From the NCBI GenBank assembly GCA_948567375.1, contig OX419757.1, positions 35,712,001 through 35,776,000 on the forward strand: a DNA stretch of 64,000 bases, given 5' to 3'. Positions 31,560-41,854 of this stretch are shown here, piece by piece. Position 1 is the first letter of the stretch; every line of letters begins with the position of its first letter. Both the position numbers and the translations under genes were made by a program. This stretch comes from Lunularia cruciata (Eukaryota; Streptophyta; Marchantiopsida; Lunulariales; Lunulariaceae). The notes under the pieces were generated by a model. That model worked only from the letters and a program-made list of their open reading frames with translations, searched no databases and was not told the DNA's origin.

Positions 31560-32408
31560 GATCTAAGGAGGATGAAAGACTTCATCAAGCCATGGTTGAT
31601 CAAATAGTCCAAGAGTTTTCAAATGTATTTTTGGATGATATGCCAAGGGGATTCCACTCCGATTGTGGTATGTCCTTCAAGATTGAGTTATTGTTGGAGA
31701 GTACTCCAATGAGTAGACCAATCTATGAGCTCTCACCAAAGGAATTGGAAGAGTTATGAACAACCCTTATGGATTTGTTGGAAAAGGATTCATATGATAT
31801 AATATATCTCCAAAGAAGGATGGAGAAGTTCATTTTTGTATTGATTACCATAGGCTCAATAAACAAACAATGAAGAATGGATATCCCTTGCCTCAAATTG
31901 ATGACTTGCTTGATCAATTGAGTGGAGCAAAATACTTCTCCAAGTTAGATCTTTGTAGTGTCTATTGGCAAATCCTCATTGATGGGGAAGTTGTGCAAAA
32001 GACTGCCTTTCGCACAAGGTCTCATTTTGAATGGAGAGTTCTACCTTTTGGGCCCATTAATGCTCCAACAGTCTTCATGGATCAGATGCATAAGATGTTG
32101 GATTGACTATTGGATTGGTACATGGTGGTGTTCTTGGATTACATTTTAATCTATAGCAAGACAAATGCAAAACATGAAAATCACGTGCAAGAAGTCCTAA
32201 GATGACTATGACAATGGAAATTTTACCGCAAAAAGTTGAAGGGTGCCTCTTGGCAGAAGGAAGTTACCTTCTTGGATCACAAGATCTCATCGGAGGGGAT
32301 CAAGATGGAAGAGGAGAAATCAAGACCATCAATGATTGGTCTACTCCGAAGGATGCTACAAAAGTTTGGGCATTTAATGGATTGGCCAATTTTTACCGAT
32401 GGTTCATC
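31560..32408 (+). pseudogene. Reverse transcriptase and start of RNase H (family A) in the chimera
   Basis: Pre-RT FSNVFLDDMPRGF-like at 31617-31650, fingers with the L-S-P-K-E-L-E-E segment, then the open segment 31870-32106: [45 protein letters not shown]. The catalytic box is at about 32128-32150, changed to FLDYILI (second Asp to Tyr). Thumb and RNase H start at 32270-32408, ending in FYRWFI where the C element inserted. Frameshifts at about 31800 and 32106. Confidence 0.87.
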
Positions 32409-33071
32409 TGTCGTGCGTATATACATCGCTACACAGCATACATTGCTGTCAACATCATACACTATAGAAGCACAACTCACACCTAAGTCATACATAGACT
32501 CTAAAGTGTCACAATAATCAGATTGCTTACCTTTCTCAACTCAACTCAACTCAGATCAGTACTTGATCTGTCTCTCTATAAACTGCCAACAATAGGGCAC
32601 TGATTACAGTCAAGCCACACCCACTCAAGCATAGAGAATCCAAGTGATGCTCACCAGCCTCTGTCCACCATAGCCAGGAACTCGAAGGCTCAACATCAGA
32701 GAAGTGAGCTCTCTAGAGCTCACTTTGAAACTATACCTCCTGGACTTGAGCTAGCTCTGAAACCCTAACGGTCCCGCTGACGGCACACTCAATGGTGCAA
32801 ACGGTGCAAAGTGACGGTGGGCCCCAGCGCGAAGTCAGTACCCTAAACACAAAATCTAACCGTTGGAAAGTAATCTTTGAGAAATTGCTAGAATAACTCT
32901 AACTACCATCACTAGAACTCCAGTGTCAGAGCATCTAGATGTGGAACTACAAATGGCGTGACAGTTGTCGTGCATATATACATCGCTACACAACATACAT
33001 TGCTGTCAACATCATACACTATAGAAGCACAACTCACACATAAGTCATACATAGACTCTAAAGTGCCACAA
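32409..33071 (-). repeat. 3' LTR of family C: R repeat, core, R repeat
   Basis: Plus-strand coordinates: R at 32409-32512, core 32513-32958, second R at about 32961-33071. The two R copies are nearly identical (TGTCGTGC...AAGTGTCACAA against ...AAGTGCCACAA). The second R adjoins the complement of a purine tract (TTGCCCCCTAG, 33070-33080). The 5' LTR at 41855-42304 has the core only. Confidence 0.85.
32760..32768 (-). promoter_or_regulatory. Telo-box in LTR core, with TGGGCC motif nearby
   Basis: AAACCCTAA (plus strand) and, about 60 bp away, GTGGGCCCCA (32818-32827). Both are kept in the other LTR (42101-42109 and 42158-42167). In plant promoters this pairing is common for growth-related genes. 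The role here is inferred. Confidence 0.4.
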
Positions 33072-33127
33072 TTGCCCCCTAGCTGGCGGTTAGGTCCCTC
33101 TAACTCCAGATAGCCATCTACTCTAAG

Positions 33128-33218
33128 TATATGGTATACCTTCTAATGGGCAAAGATCAAGAGGCGGGGTGCTATGGAGCCCCATCGTTAGTCGCCTGTC
33201 TGCAATCTATACCATATA
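33128..33218 (-). other. Inverted repeat in the 3' untranslated region of family C
   Basis: TATATGGTATA (33128-33138) and TATACCATATA (33208-33218) are exact reverse complements. Between them AGGCG/CGCCT and GGGG/CCCC can also pair, so the RNA could fold into a long hairpin between the polyprotein stop and the purine tract. Confidence 0.55.
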
Positions 33219-33227
33219 AAGAATGAA

Positions 33228-33377
33228 TTAGCTATAGGTCAAGTACATCTAGGACATAACCATTGTCCTTGAGGAACCACCGTGGGGGGGAGGAGTCAAA
33301 CATGCCAGATGCCATCCTCTCGAACAACTATCACACACTAACATAGTAGCAACTCCACTAGAAGAGCCACATAACAT
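33228..33377 (-). pseudogene. PHD zinc finger ending the family C polyprotein
   Basis: On the minus strand the integrase C-terminal domain runs straight into KCMLC, then nine residues, MLVCDSC, RGWHLAC and LTPP: the C-C, C-C, H-C ligands of a PHD finger (C4HC3) at the usual spacing. After one extra base in a run of seven C (33284-33290 on the plus strand) the next frame gives VPQGQWLCPRCT and then a TGA stop, supplying the conserved Trp and last Cys pair. All eight ligands are present, split by the frameshift. PHD fingers bind histone H3 tails. Here one takes the place a chromodomain has in families A and B. Confidence 0.85.
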
Positions 33378-34661
33378 ACACTTCAAGCTTGCACGTACAA
33401 GTGCCAAGCTTGGGTCCATAGTATCATCAATGTTTGGGAGGTGGCATGGCGCACAATTGCGCACATGATCCTTCCAATCAACACCATCATGTCCTTCTAA
33501 CACAAGGACTCCAGATGGCAAAACCTCACGCACTCTCAAGATAGTGCGGCTTGTAGAAACATCAAGTGTTGTCGGTGCTGTCTGATGTAGATATACATAG
33601 TCGCCTGGATGAAATTGACAGATCAAGGGTCTATAACCTCCTCCTCAAATGGTAGCATAACGTAAAGTATCTCTATGCTGAGCAATCGCCAAGTTCTCAA
33701 AGGCCATTGGCATCACTCTCCAAAAGATCTCTGCCCGTTGAGAACATGCGCTCATCCATACATCGGGGTCATCCAAGTCTAAAACTACAGTAGCATCTCG
33801 ACAAATGGCTGCAGGTAAATCTGGATCTTGTCCATAGAGTAGAAAGTATGGAGAGAAGGATGCTAAGGAGGCTTGCCGGCTGAAATGATAGCCCATGGCG
33901 AACCAAGGTAACTGGAGATCCCAATCTCCCAAGTGGCCTCTCTGCAAACCATAATTTTGCAATCCTCTCTTCACCATCTGAACCACTCTCTTTGCTAAGC
34001 CATCTGCCTCAAGGTGATCTCGGGATGTAGTACGATGATCAATCAAAGCCTTGTCACACAAGACATGAAACTCCCCCAAGAACTCTGTACCCTGATCAGT
34101 CAAAACCTCAGCTGGTGCACCAAAATGACTAAGAACTCGATCCAAGAATGAGTAAGCTGTCCCTTCACTAGACTTGTCAAGAAGTGCCACCAGCTCAATC
34201 CACTTGGAGAAGTGCTCCACCATCACCAAAACATACCAATGATGTCTCACAGTCAGCGGTAAAGGTCCGGCAAAGTCCAAACTCCAACGGTAACCCAATC
34301 CCATGATAGGTAATGGGTGTAACTATGGCATAGGAGCATTGAATGATGCTCTAACTCGGTCACAAACCATACATCTGGCAACAAACTGTTGTACCTTGGT
34401 CTGCATACCGCGCCACCAATAATGACTTTGGAGTAAGCTATATGTTTGCTTTACTCCAAAATGTCCTAGCTCCTCATGAGCATGACGGACCAACTGTGGT
34501 CTTTGAGATGGAAGTGGTACTACTCGCACTCTACCATCCTCCCATACACGCAAAAGATGTCTACCCTCCAATCTGAACCGTTTGGTTTGCTGAAGAACAC
34601 AGTCTCTCTCCTTGGCCCCAATTGTGCCACCCACAACACCAGTGCAAAGATAGTCCATCAC
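33378..34661 (-). pseudogene. Integrase (family C)
   Basis: The zinc-binding domain is at 34323-34661 (HAHEELGHFGVKQ, SHYWWRGM, CMVCD). The core at 33645-34304 is open for 219 codons: WSLDFAGPLPL with the first Asp, VLTDQGTEFLGEF with the second, and EADGLAKRVVQM, where the catalytic Glu has become Lys (the plus copy at 12600-12960 has Glu). The C-terminal domain has FHPGDYVYLHQTAP and VREVLPSGVLVLEG. A stop near 34310 separates the first two parts. This is one of the longest open frames in the window. Confidence 0.92.
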
Positions 34662-34899
34662 TAAGACATCATCGTGAATATCTTGCTAAACTGCACCAAT
34701 ATCTTCACTCTTTGGATCTGTGACCTCAATAACTCCTCTTGTATGCGCTGAGAGAGATACCACCAAAGCCTCTGCAAATATACACAGAAAGGCCGATGCA
34801 TGCCAACCTAGCACCATCTCCTCATCTGTCTCACCATGCCAACGTGCTCCGGTCTGATCCTGCTAGCTGGGACATGGGTTTCTACTCAACCCATCTGCA

Positions 34900-36330
34900 T
34901 CACGGTTCAACACTCCAGGTCTGTGAACAACCGTGAAATCATACTCCTATAAAATCAGAGCCCATCATGCAAGCTTCCTTGAAAGCTTGTCGGACTCCAT
35001 CAACCACTTCAGCAGCTGATGATCAGTGATGAGAGTGAAGGGGTTACCAAATAGGTAACATCGGAAATGTTCTACTGCCCAAACTGCTGCCAAGCACTCT
35101 CCCTCATATGAACTATACTTTGCCTCCACTGAATTGTTGGAGCGACTAGCATAGGCTACCACAAACTCCTTCTCCTCATCATCATGCTGGGTGAGCACCG
35201 CTCCAAGCCCCAACATACTCCAATCAATGTGAACCTAAAATGGTCGTCCCCTGATCGGTCTCCTCAAAATAGAAGCAGATGTCAACCTCTCCTTGAGCTC
35301 TACAAAAGCTCTCTCCTGCTCATCTCCCCAACACCACTCATGTGTAAGCTTGGTCAGCTTTGTCAAGGCCATGGCAATGGCACTAAATCCTCTAACATAG
35401 CGGCAATAAAAGTTTGCCAACCCAAGGAATGCTCGCACTCTGCTCACATCCGTAGGCCAAGGAATACGTGCAATAGCCTCCACCTTGGTCTGCTGAACAC
35501 CAAGTCCTCCGGGGTAGATAGTGTGACCCAAATACTCAACCTGCTTGTGGAAGAACCTACACTTCCCAGGATGTAATTTGAGTCCATGAGATCTCAACCT
35601 CTCAAACACCTCTAACAACTGTCTCTCATGCTCCTCCACAGTAGTGCTATAAACCAAAATGTCATCAATATAGCACCGAACAAAATCCAATCCACCTAGG
35701 ATCCTATCCATGACCCTCTGGAACTCAGCAGGAGCGTTCTTTAACCCAAATGGTAAGAACCTCTACTGATATAACACATCCTTACCGTGAGGATCAATAG
35801 CTCAAAATGCTATCTTGGACTTATCCTCCTCCCTAATCGGCAACTAATGATATCCCGCTTGAAGATCTAAAGTATTGAAGACCCTTGCATGCCCAATCGC
35901 ATCAAAAATCTCCTCCGGTGTAGGCATGGCATACCAATCAGCCCTAGTCTGTTGGTTGATAGGACGGTAATCTCCACACATCTGCCTATCTGTATAGTTG
36001 CCATGCATATCCTTCTTGGCTGGCATCACTGTCGCTGGTGCATACTCTCCATGTGAAATCTCCACCAAACCAGCCTCAAAAAGGTCACTACTCCGGCTCT
36101 GAATCAATGTCCTCTCCATATCACTATATTGATAAGGACGTCCAAAAATTGGTGTGTCGCTAGTCAGCTCAATCCGTATACCAAGTCCCTTTAGAGCACC
36201 CAAATCCTTCATATTGAAGGCAAAACAACTCGTGTGATTCCTCAAGAACCTCCAAACCCTCCGTCTTTCCTCTCTAGTAAGCTTGGGTCCAAGATCTGGC
36301 TCCCAAGTATCCTCTGTAACTGTAGTAGGA
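34900..36330 (-). pseudogene. Reverse transcriptase and RNase H (family C)
   Basis: RT (35235-36330): LTREERRRVWRFL-like start, SCFAFNMKDLGALKGLGI, MCGDYRPINQQTRADWYAMP, FNTLDLQAGYH, then after stops near 35840 FGLKNAPAEFQ, CYIDDILVYS (catalytic YIDD), KCRFF and VEYLGHTIYPGG. RNase H (34900-35300): DWSMLGLGAVLTQ (first Asp), YEGECLAAVWAVEHF (Glu) and TLITDHQLLKWL (Asp), so all catalytic acidic residues are visible. A few stops (around 35230, 35760 and 35845). Confidence 0.92.
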
Positions 36331-36339
36331 GTGGAAGAC

Positions 36340-36669
36340 GTACTGACTGGCTGCTACACTGGGCCCTTGGGAGCAATGGTGTCATGCTCCCGACCACTAG
36401 AGGTCCCAACCTCTGTGTGAAAAACTCCCTCCACTCTGGCTGCAAGCTCCACACGTCCTTTGGCTGCATCCCATGTGGACCAAGGGTGTAATCCAAGTAG
36501 CCCACGCTCACCTGGATGGACTCCAAGTAGACCACTCTCCCTAGTAGCTATTGGATGTGTCCCAAGTATACCATGTCCACTCGGTCCTTTGCCCCCAGCA
36601 TGTGCCTGAATCGTCTTGATAGGCATAGGGCTCACAAATGTCTGAGTGGTGATGCATATCAAGCGCATC
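36340..36669 (-). pseudogene. Linker between methyltransferase and RT (family C)
   Basis: Open linker of about 105 residues with a repeated G-L-L-G-x-H-P motif (ESGLLGVHPGERGLLGLHPW), then RVELAARVEGVFHTE. No known domain. It is conserved in all three C copies (10380-10560, 62720-63040), so it was coding. Confidence 0.7.
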
Positions 36670-37830
36670 CTACGCTGCTCTGCCAAGCCAAGGCTCACAA
36701 TCCAGGTCAAACAGTTCAGGTTCATAGCCTGACCTAACACCTGACGCCTGGATGCCTCTGACACTCCTGGAACAGCGGTAATATTGGTGCAAAAACCCAT
36801 CATCCACTCTCTCTCATCAGCGTTGGGCTCCACCAATTGCTGTAACTGTGAGTCCCAAACAAGTCCAAGTCCTCCCTCTCAAAAAGCATGAGAGCCTGGG
36901 AAACTCATGAGTGTGGGAAATGCGGCTCTAGGCTGTCCAACTAGGTTCACCACTGCCATAGGTGACCTATCAGCCATTACCACTGTCTGAGATTGACGCC
37001 CAACATCCAAGATATCATCAACAAGGATGTGGTCTAGTCGCTGAATGCCATCATAAGCACGCTGTAGAACCTCTCTGGGTAAGAGGTTTGTCCACCAAAG
37101 ACAAAGACGATGAGCCCGTGATCCCACTTTGGCTGCATCTAACAATACAGCTGGTCCCATCCAAGAATGGACCTGATGTGTACTTGCCACCACTCTGGTG
37201 CAAGAATCACCCAACAAAGGAATGTTCTCCAGAAGGTAAGCTGGAGAAACATACTGATGAACCTGGAGATGTCGTAGTATCCGTAACATCTCCCAAAACA
37301 CACCAGAACGAGGATCCTGAAGACCCAATCCTCTACCAGCACGTGTATGTCCCTGAAGTGACCATCCAAAAATCACCAAGTGAATAGGCCCATATCTCTC
37401 TAGGTCATGCGCCCCCAGTAAGGAAATGTCTCTTGGTAGGGCCTTCTGGTAACCTCTGACTGTTGACATTGGTAATAACTCCAGATACCGATAGGCCAAG
37501 TGTGCCACATGATGTAGAGAGACTTGCCTAGTAGTCTCATCTCTCTCTACATATAAGTACCTCTGTACTCGTATACCCGCCTGTAACACCGCAGCTAGTC
37601 CGGTGTTGATCCCACCAAACAACTCCAATAGGCATATCCCCTCTATTGGATACTGCCAAGCAATGAGTGTGGTATCCAAAGGTGTCAAAGCAATTGCCTC
37701 TGGAGGTTCATCCTCACACTCATCTCTTGATGGTACAAAGGCTCCACTCCAAGCGTGCTGCACCAACTGATCTGCATGCTGCTGCAATGCCTCCTCTAAA
37801 CTCCACAATGGAACATCCAAGGTGGATGGA
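36670..37830 (-). pseudogene. C5-cytosine DNA methyltransferase domain, DNMT3-like, inside a retrotransposon polyprotein
   Basis: 313 codons are open (36879-37820), then one TGA, then the same frame continues. Motif order on the minus strand: motif I ICLLELFGGINTGLAAVLQAG (about 37630-37570); YLYVERDE, motif II-like; motif IV at about 37370-37340, where the Pro-Cys-Gln is changed to Ser-Leu-Gln (codon at 37356-37358 should be Cys); motif VI LLENIP (about 37235-37215); LDAAKVGSRAHRLRLWWTNL, the motif VIII region; a presumed target-recognition stretch; and EREWMMGF with RRQVLGQAM, motifs IX-X (36820-36700). The LDAxxVxxAHRxRxxWxNL block and the final MGF...RRxxLGxA order resemble DNMT3/DRM-type de novo enzymes more than bacterial Dcm. 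It lies between protease and RT. The lost catalytic Cys makes this copy dead. Confidence 0.88.
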
Positions 37831-38440
37831 ACAATCCCACTTGTACTCCAAAGCCGAGTGATCTACTCTAGTACTGGAGTATCCTCTGCATGGGCATTCT
37901 CTTCCAACAAATCACCAGGCCAAGTAACTGCACCACTGAAAGCTAGAACTAATGCCGCCATGGTCCCGGACTGTAGTGAGCCAAGATTGCCACTATTGAA
38001 GCGTACTGGTAGGTGACATACCCATCCCTCACCAGATTGCCAACCAGGTCTATAAGAGGCTGTCTCCTCCCAATAGTCAATGCTAAAACCCATGGGGTAT
38101 AACATTGCTCCTCCAACTAGCACATCATATGACTAAACTATTGTCGCAATAGCCTGAGCTCTCACCACCAAGCTATTAGTCGGATGACCAGGCTGAACCT
38201 GGAAAACAAGCTCCCCACGTGTGATGTACTATGTCGAACCACCACCTAGAGATGTCTGGATCTTAAATGGACACCTCTCCACATCGGTCTTCCGTAACTC
38301 CAGACCGACAACTACAGCCTTCCCCAACATAAGGGGCTGCGCACCAAAGTCTAACAAGACTCTCTGTGGTGTATAGACCTTCCTTGAAGGTCCCACCAAA
38401 CAAAAAATCCCCCTCTGGTTATCCAATAGGACAACACCAG
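37831..38440 (-). pseudogene. Retropepsin-like protease and following segment (family C)
   Basis: Active-site region TPQRVLLDFGAQPLMLGKA (about 38380-38320; Phe for Ser, while the other copy has DSGAQ), then ELRKTDVERCPFKIQTSLGG. After a stop region comes SYDVLVGGAMLYPMGF (38125-38085), the second protease motif. The following 70 codons (WEETASYRPGW, FSGAVTWPGDLLEENAHAED) are conserved between copies, lie before the methyltransferase and match no domain I know. Confidence 0.82.
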
Positions 38441-39515
38441 GTGTGAACCGTGCTCTCTCAAAGGCCGGTCTAGTTGGCAACTCCTCCAGTCTAGCCGTTG
38501 CTGCCTGCCATAAACCACTAGTCGCTGAACGGGTCCCATGCTCCTCAACCAAGTTAGCTCCACTACCAACCACCTTTGCTCTAGTAGTAGGAACTGCACC
38601 ATCCCTACTCTCACACAACGTGGCCGCCAACCGGAATACTGGGGCTGGGTCAACTTCCAATGTAAACATGTCATTGGCTGAAAACAAAAGATGCCGCATA
38701 ATCAGCTGAGCCGCCCCCAATATCATCCTAGACTCAGTATGTGTAGTAGCAGGTGGCTGACTAGCAGGTAGTCCATCATGTACTCCATCACCACCTACCA
38801 CACCTGCACTGGGACGTCTAGGAACCATGGATGTTGTCTGCAATGCCTCAGATAGCGTGAAAGACAAGAGAAGTCTGACCTGTCTCCCAACCTCTCCTCT
38901 CTGTGGGTCCAACTCCATTGATGCTCCTCTAGGCTCTGGAGCACGTACTGCACTCCTAGTCACTGCTGTAGATGCATCCACTTGTGCTGCTCCGCACATG
39001 AAGTCCAAAGCATCTCTATCACCAGCATATGAGGTGGAAGCCTTAGCACCCGAATCTGATCTCCTCTGAGCAATAGCCATACTAGCCAATCTCTGCTCCA
39101 ACTGCTCAATCCAAGTAGCCATAGCTGTGTCAGAAGTAAGGGTAGGTATTGCACCCCTACTAGGTGTAGATCCTCTACCACAACCTCTACCACCTCGTCC
39201 TCCATGAACTGGAGCTCCTCTACTACCTGCCATAGCAGCCCTACCACTCCGTAACTCCGGGTGTAGGTCAGAACACCGGTCACTAGTGTGACCAAATCTG
39301 TGGCAGTGCTCACATTGCCTCTATGTTGGTTGTGATGCACCAGAGGTATCAGGTCCGCTGCCCTGAGTACACTCTCTCCTATGGTGAGGTCCACCACAAG
39401 TCCAACAAGCAACACCACCACTCACTAGCTACTACTGACCCAAAAATGAGGGTAAGGGTCTAACTCCACTAGGCCCTCCACTCGCACCATAGGATCTGGG
39501 CTGTCCACCCTATCC
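38441..39515 (-). pseudogene. Nucleocapsid with two CCHC zinc knuckles and Gag-protease linker (family C)
   Basis: Two zinc knuckles in tandem: CWTCGGPHHRREC (about 39400-39360) and CEHCHRFGHTSDRC (about 39318-39275), both C-x2-C-x4-H-x4-C. They are followed by a Gly/Arg-rich GGRGGRGCGRGS stretch (RGG-like) and a long linker of low complexity (38229-39233, 334 codons open). The knuckles bind element RNA. The frame changes between the first and second knuckle. Confidence 0.85.
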
Positions 39516-40420
39516 TCAATAACCAACTGGGCATGGTGCACTATGCTGCACTCTAGAAGAAGTCACAACCGTGGATGAGATCTCTCTACCAAATCCAGAT
39601 GTCACCACTCTCTCCTCCACCATGTTGAGCTCAATATGCTCAGCCAAACCAAAGACCACTGCCAAAGTAGGCAAAGTAGCCTGTAACAACGTAGCATCAC
39701 GAACTCTACGTTGCAACTCCCAGTCCAGTATCCCATACCAAAACTGGACTGCTTGGGCCTTAGTAACTTCCTGAGTGAAACTGATCAGCCGCCTCATGCG
39801 AGGGTATGCCTTGCGTAGGCTCTCTCCAGCCTTCTGCAAGAACTCTTGCAAGCTCCTCAGCTTGTCAGTCCGCACTCCCTGGTAGTTTTGCCTCAAACAT
39901 AGAAAGAACTCTACCATGGGGTTAAACCCCGGTACCACACCACCTCCTGTAGCGGTACCTCCACTTGTAGCAGCACTATCTCTAGCTAGTGCACCTCCAC
40001 TAGCTCCACCAATACTACTTGAGCTAGAACTCGTGGGTACAGCCGATCTACTCCTGGCCACCGAGCCTAGACATAGTGTAGAGACCAATACTGTCTCCAT
40101 AACTCAATCTCCTCCAAATGAGCTCTCCTGAACTCATGGTAGTCATCCATCCGCGGACCCTCTAAGTGCTGAAACAACCCCTTCCATGCCATGAAGGGTG
40201 TGAACAAAGTCGGGTTCCGCATCTGCTGCAGATCACACCAACTGTCAAACTCCTAGATGAAGTCATCCAACTCAATGGTACCCACTATACCAGAGTAACA
40301 CCTAGGGCCTTTGGAGGCCCCATAAATCTTGTCCATGTCCCACAACAATGGTGCGGACACACCAAGTGCACTCTCAACAGAGTCAGCTCCTGTGTCAAAC
40401 TCCAACTCAGAGTCAATCTC
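39516..40420 (-). pseudogene. Gag capsid (family C)
   Basis: A 194-codon open segment (39516-40100) with FLCLRQNYQGVRTDKLRSL, ESLRKAYPRMRRLIS and QAVQFWYGILDWELQRRVR, the retrotrans-gag pattern, ending HIELNMVEER. Upstream in another frame (40130-40330) is FDSWCDLQQMRNPTLF and HEFRRAHLEE. A Ser/Gly/Ala-rich stretch lies near 40000. A frameshift separates the two parts. Confidence 0.82.
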
Positions 40421-41854
40421 CTCCCTCATTGGGACCTGAGATATAGATTGATACCGAGCACCACTCCGAGTAAACCCACTGCGTAGTGCAGAGCTAACTC
40501 CTCAGGAATCTCCAAAAAACTCCGTCGTGACAAAGTAACCACAACAACAAACCCGAACCACCAACTGCAACCGCAAGTAACCCACCAAGTGCCAACACCA
40601 CCAAGCACCACCCACTAATGTAACTCTAACCGAGATAACTACACTAGGGAAAAGTGCAACCTGTAACCTGCCATCATAACACGCACTCTCACGGTCTGCA
40701 TGTCATCACTTCCTGCCTCATTGGAGAGAAACAAAGGTAGTTTGACTGGTCATCACTCCAGCCTCACCACCGAGAGCACACCAAAGCACCAACGCTCAAA
40801 AGTCAAGGCACCTCACACAACGTGGTGCACAAACAAGAAATAGAGAATGGAGGGGATCCAATCACAAGAAATCTAAACAAAAATCTCCATCTCATAACAC
40901 AACACGGGACTGACTCTGCCACAATTTGGCATTGGACATAAGAGCAGTTCGTATCTAAGTCCTAAGCTACCAGGATCACCAAGAATGGGATCAAATTGCC
41001 TCTCCTAGCCAAAGCTACACGTGTATAGATAATAGTGGCACAATCACTAAGACAACAAGTGAGGGTGGACCAGTTGGCTAGGGCACCAGTCTAGGAACAA
41101 GAGATCTAGGGGTCAAACCCTATTGCGCACAATCTAGCAAGAAAGGCAGATTTTGCCAACCAATGACAAGATCTACTCTAAACTAGCTAGCATCACGCCA
41201 GCAAGCTGGCTTGCTGGCCCTTCGAGGCCTTCGTAGCCTCTCATAGCCCACAGCCCTATGCCTCGAAGCCTCAAAACGCCCAAATGAGGCCTTTCTTGTT
41301 GCCACTTCGAACCTCCTCCAAAATTGGCAAAACTTCTTCAAATCTTCAAAAGTCTTCCAAACAAGTGAAACTCCTCCAAATCTGGCCAAACAGCGAAAAC
41401 TCCTCCAATTCTGGCCAAAATCTGAGGTAAATCCCAACCAAAATCTGACGTAAACCCTAAAGATGGCTGTCCACCAAATCCCCCACTAACTTTCCACTCA
41501 AGCCAAATTGACAAAATGGGTTTTTCCAAATCACAATTTCATGAGAAGAGCTTCCCAACTCCACCTTCAATTTGACTTTCTGAGCCCAACTCGCAGCAAA
41601 TTGGTCATGCCTTCACCTCTTGAGCTCAAAATCACAACACTACTCAAAAATTGCTCCTTCTTTGCTCAAAATTTGGCCAGCAATTCCGCACACCGTCCAC
41701 CTAATTGCCAAATCTGCATCAATTGATTGAGCTGCTACACACTAGGGAAACACTGAACTTGAATTGAGCTACCAACAATCCACCAAGCTTGGGGATACCA
41801 CCAACACTCATAGTTCCTGCACCCGATTTCTCCTTGACTTCACTTCTCTGATGT
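40421..41854 (-). other. 5' leader of family C
   Basis: About 1.4 kb between the LTR and gag without a convincing ORF. On the minus strand there are repeats of a GGTTTGGAAGAGTTT-like sentence (41290-41410, several tandem CTCCAAATCTGGCC/CCAAAATTGGC-type units on the plus strand). No canonical tRNA-Met site adjoins the LTR: the first bases are TCAGAGAAGTG, only partly like TGGTATCAGAGC. Confidence 0.55.

Noticed and set aside
36879-37820. Methyltransferase as a host gene or bacterial contamination (restriction-modification).
   Set aside because: The same domain occurs twice in the window in the same place between a family C protease and RT, with conserved linkers on both sides. There is no restriction enzyme gene and no bacterial gene structure.
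38960-39421. 153-codon minus frame overlapping the gag linker.
   Set aside because: Only its first part (first zinc knuckle) is real. After the frame change it becomes a Val/Leu-rich shadow of the linker.
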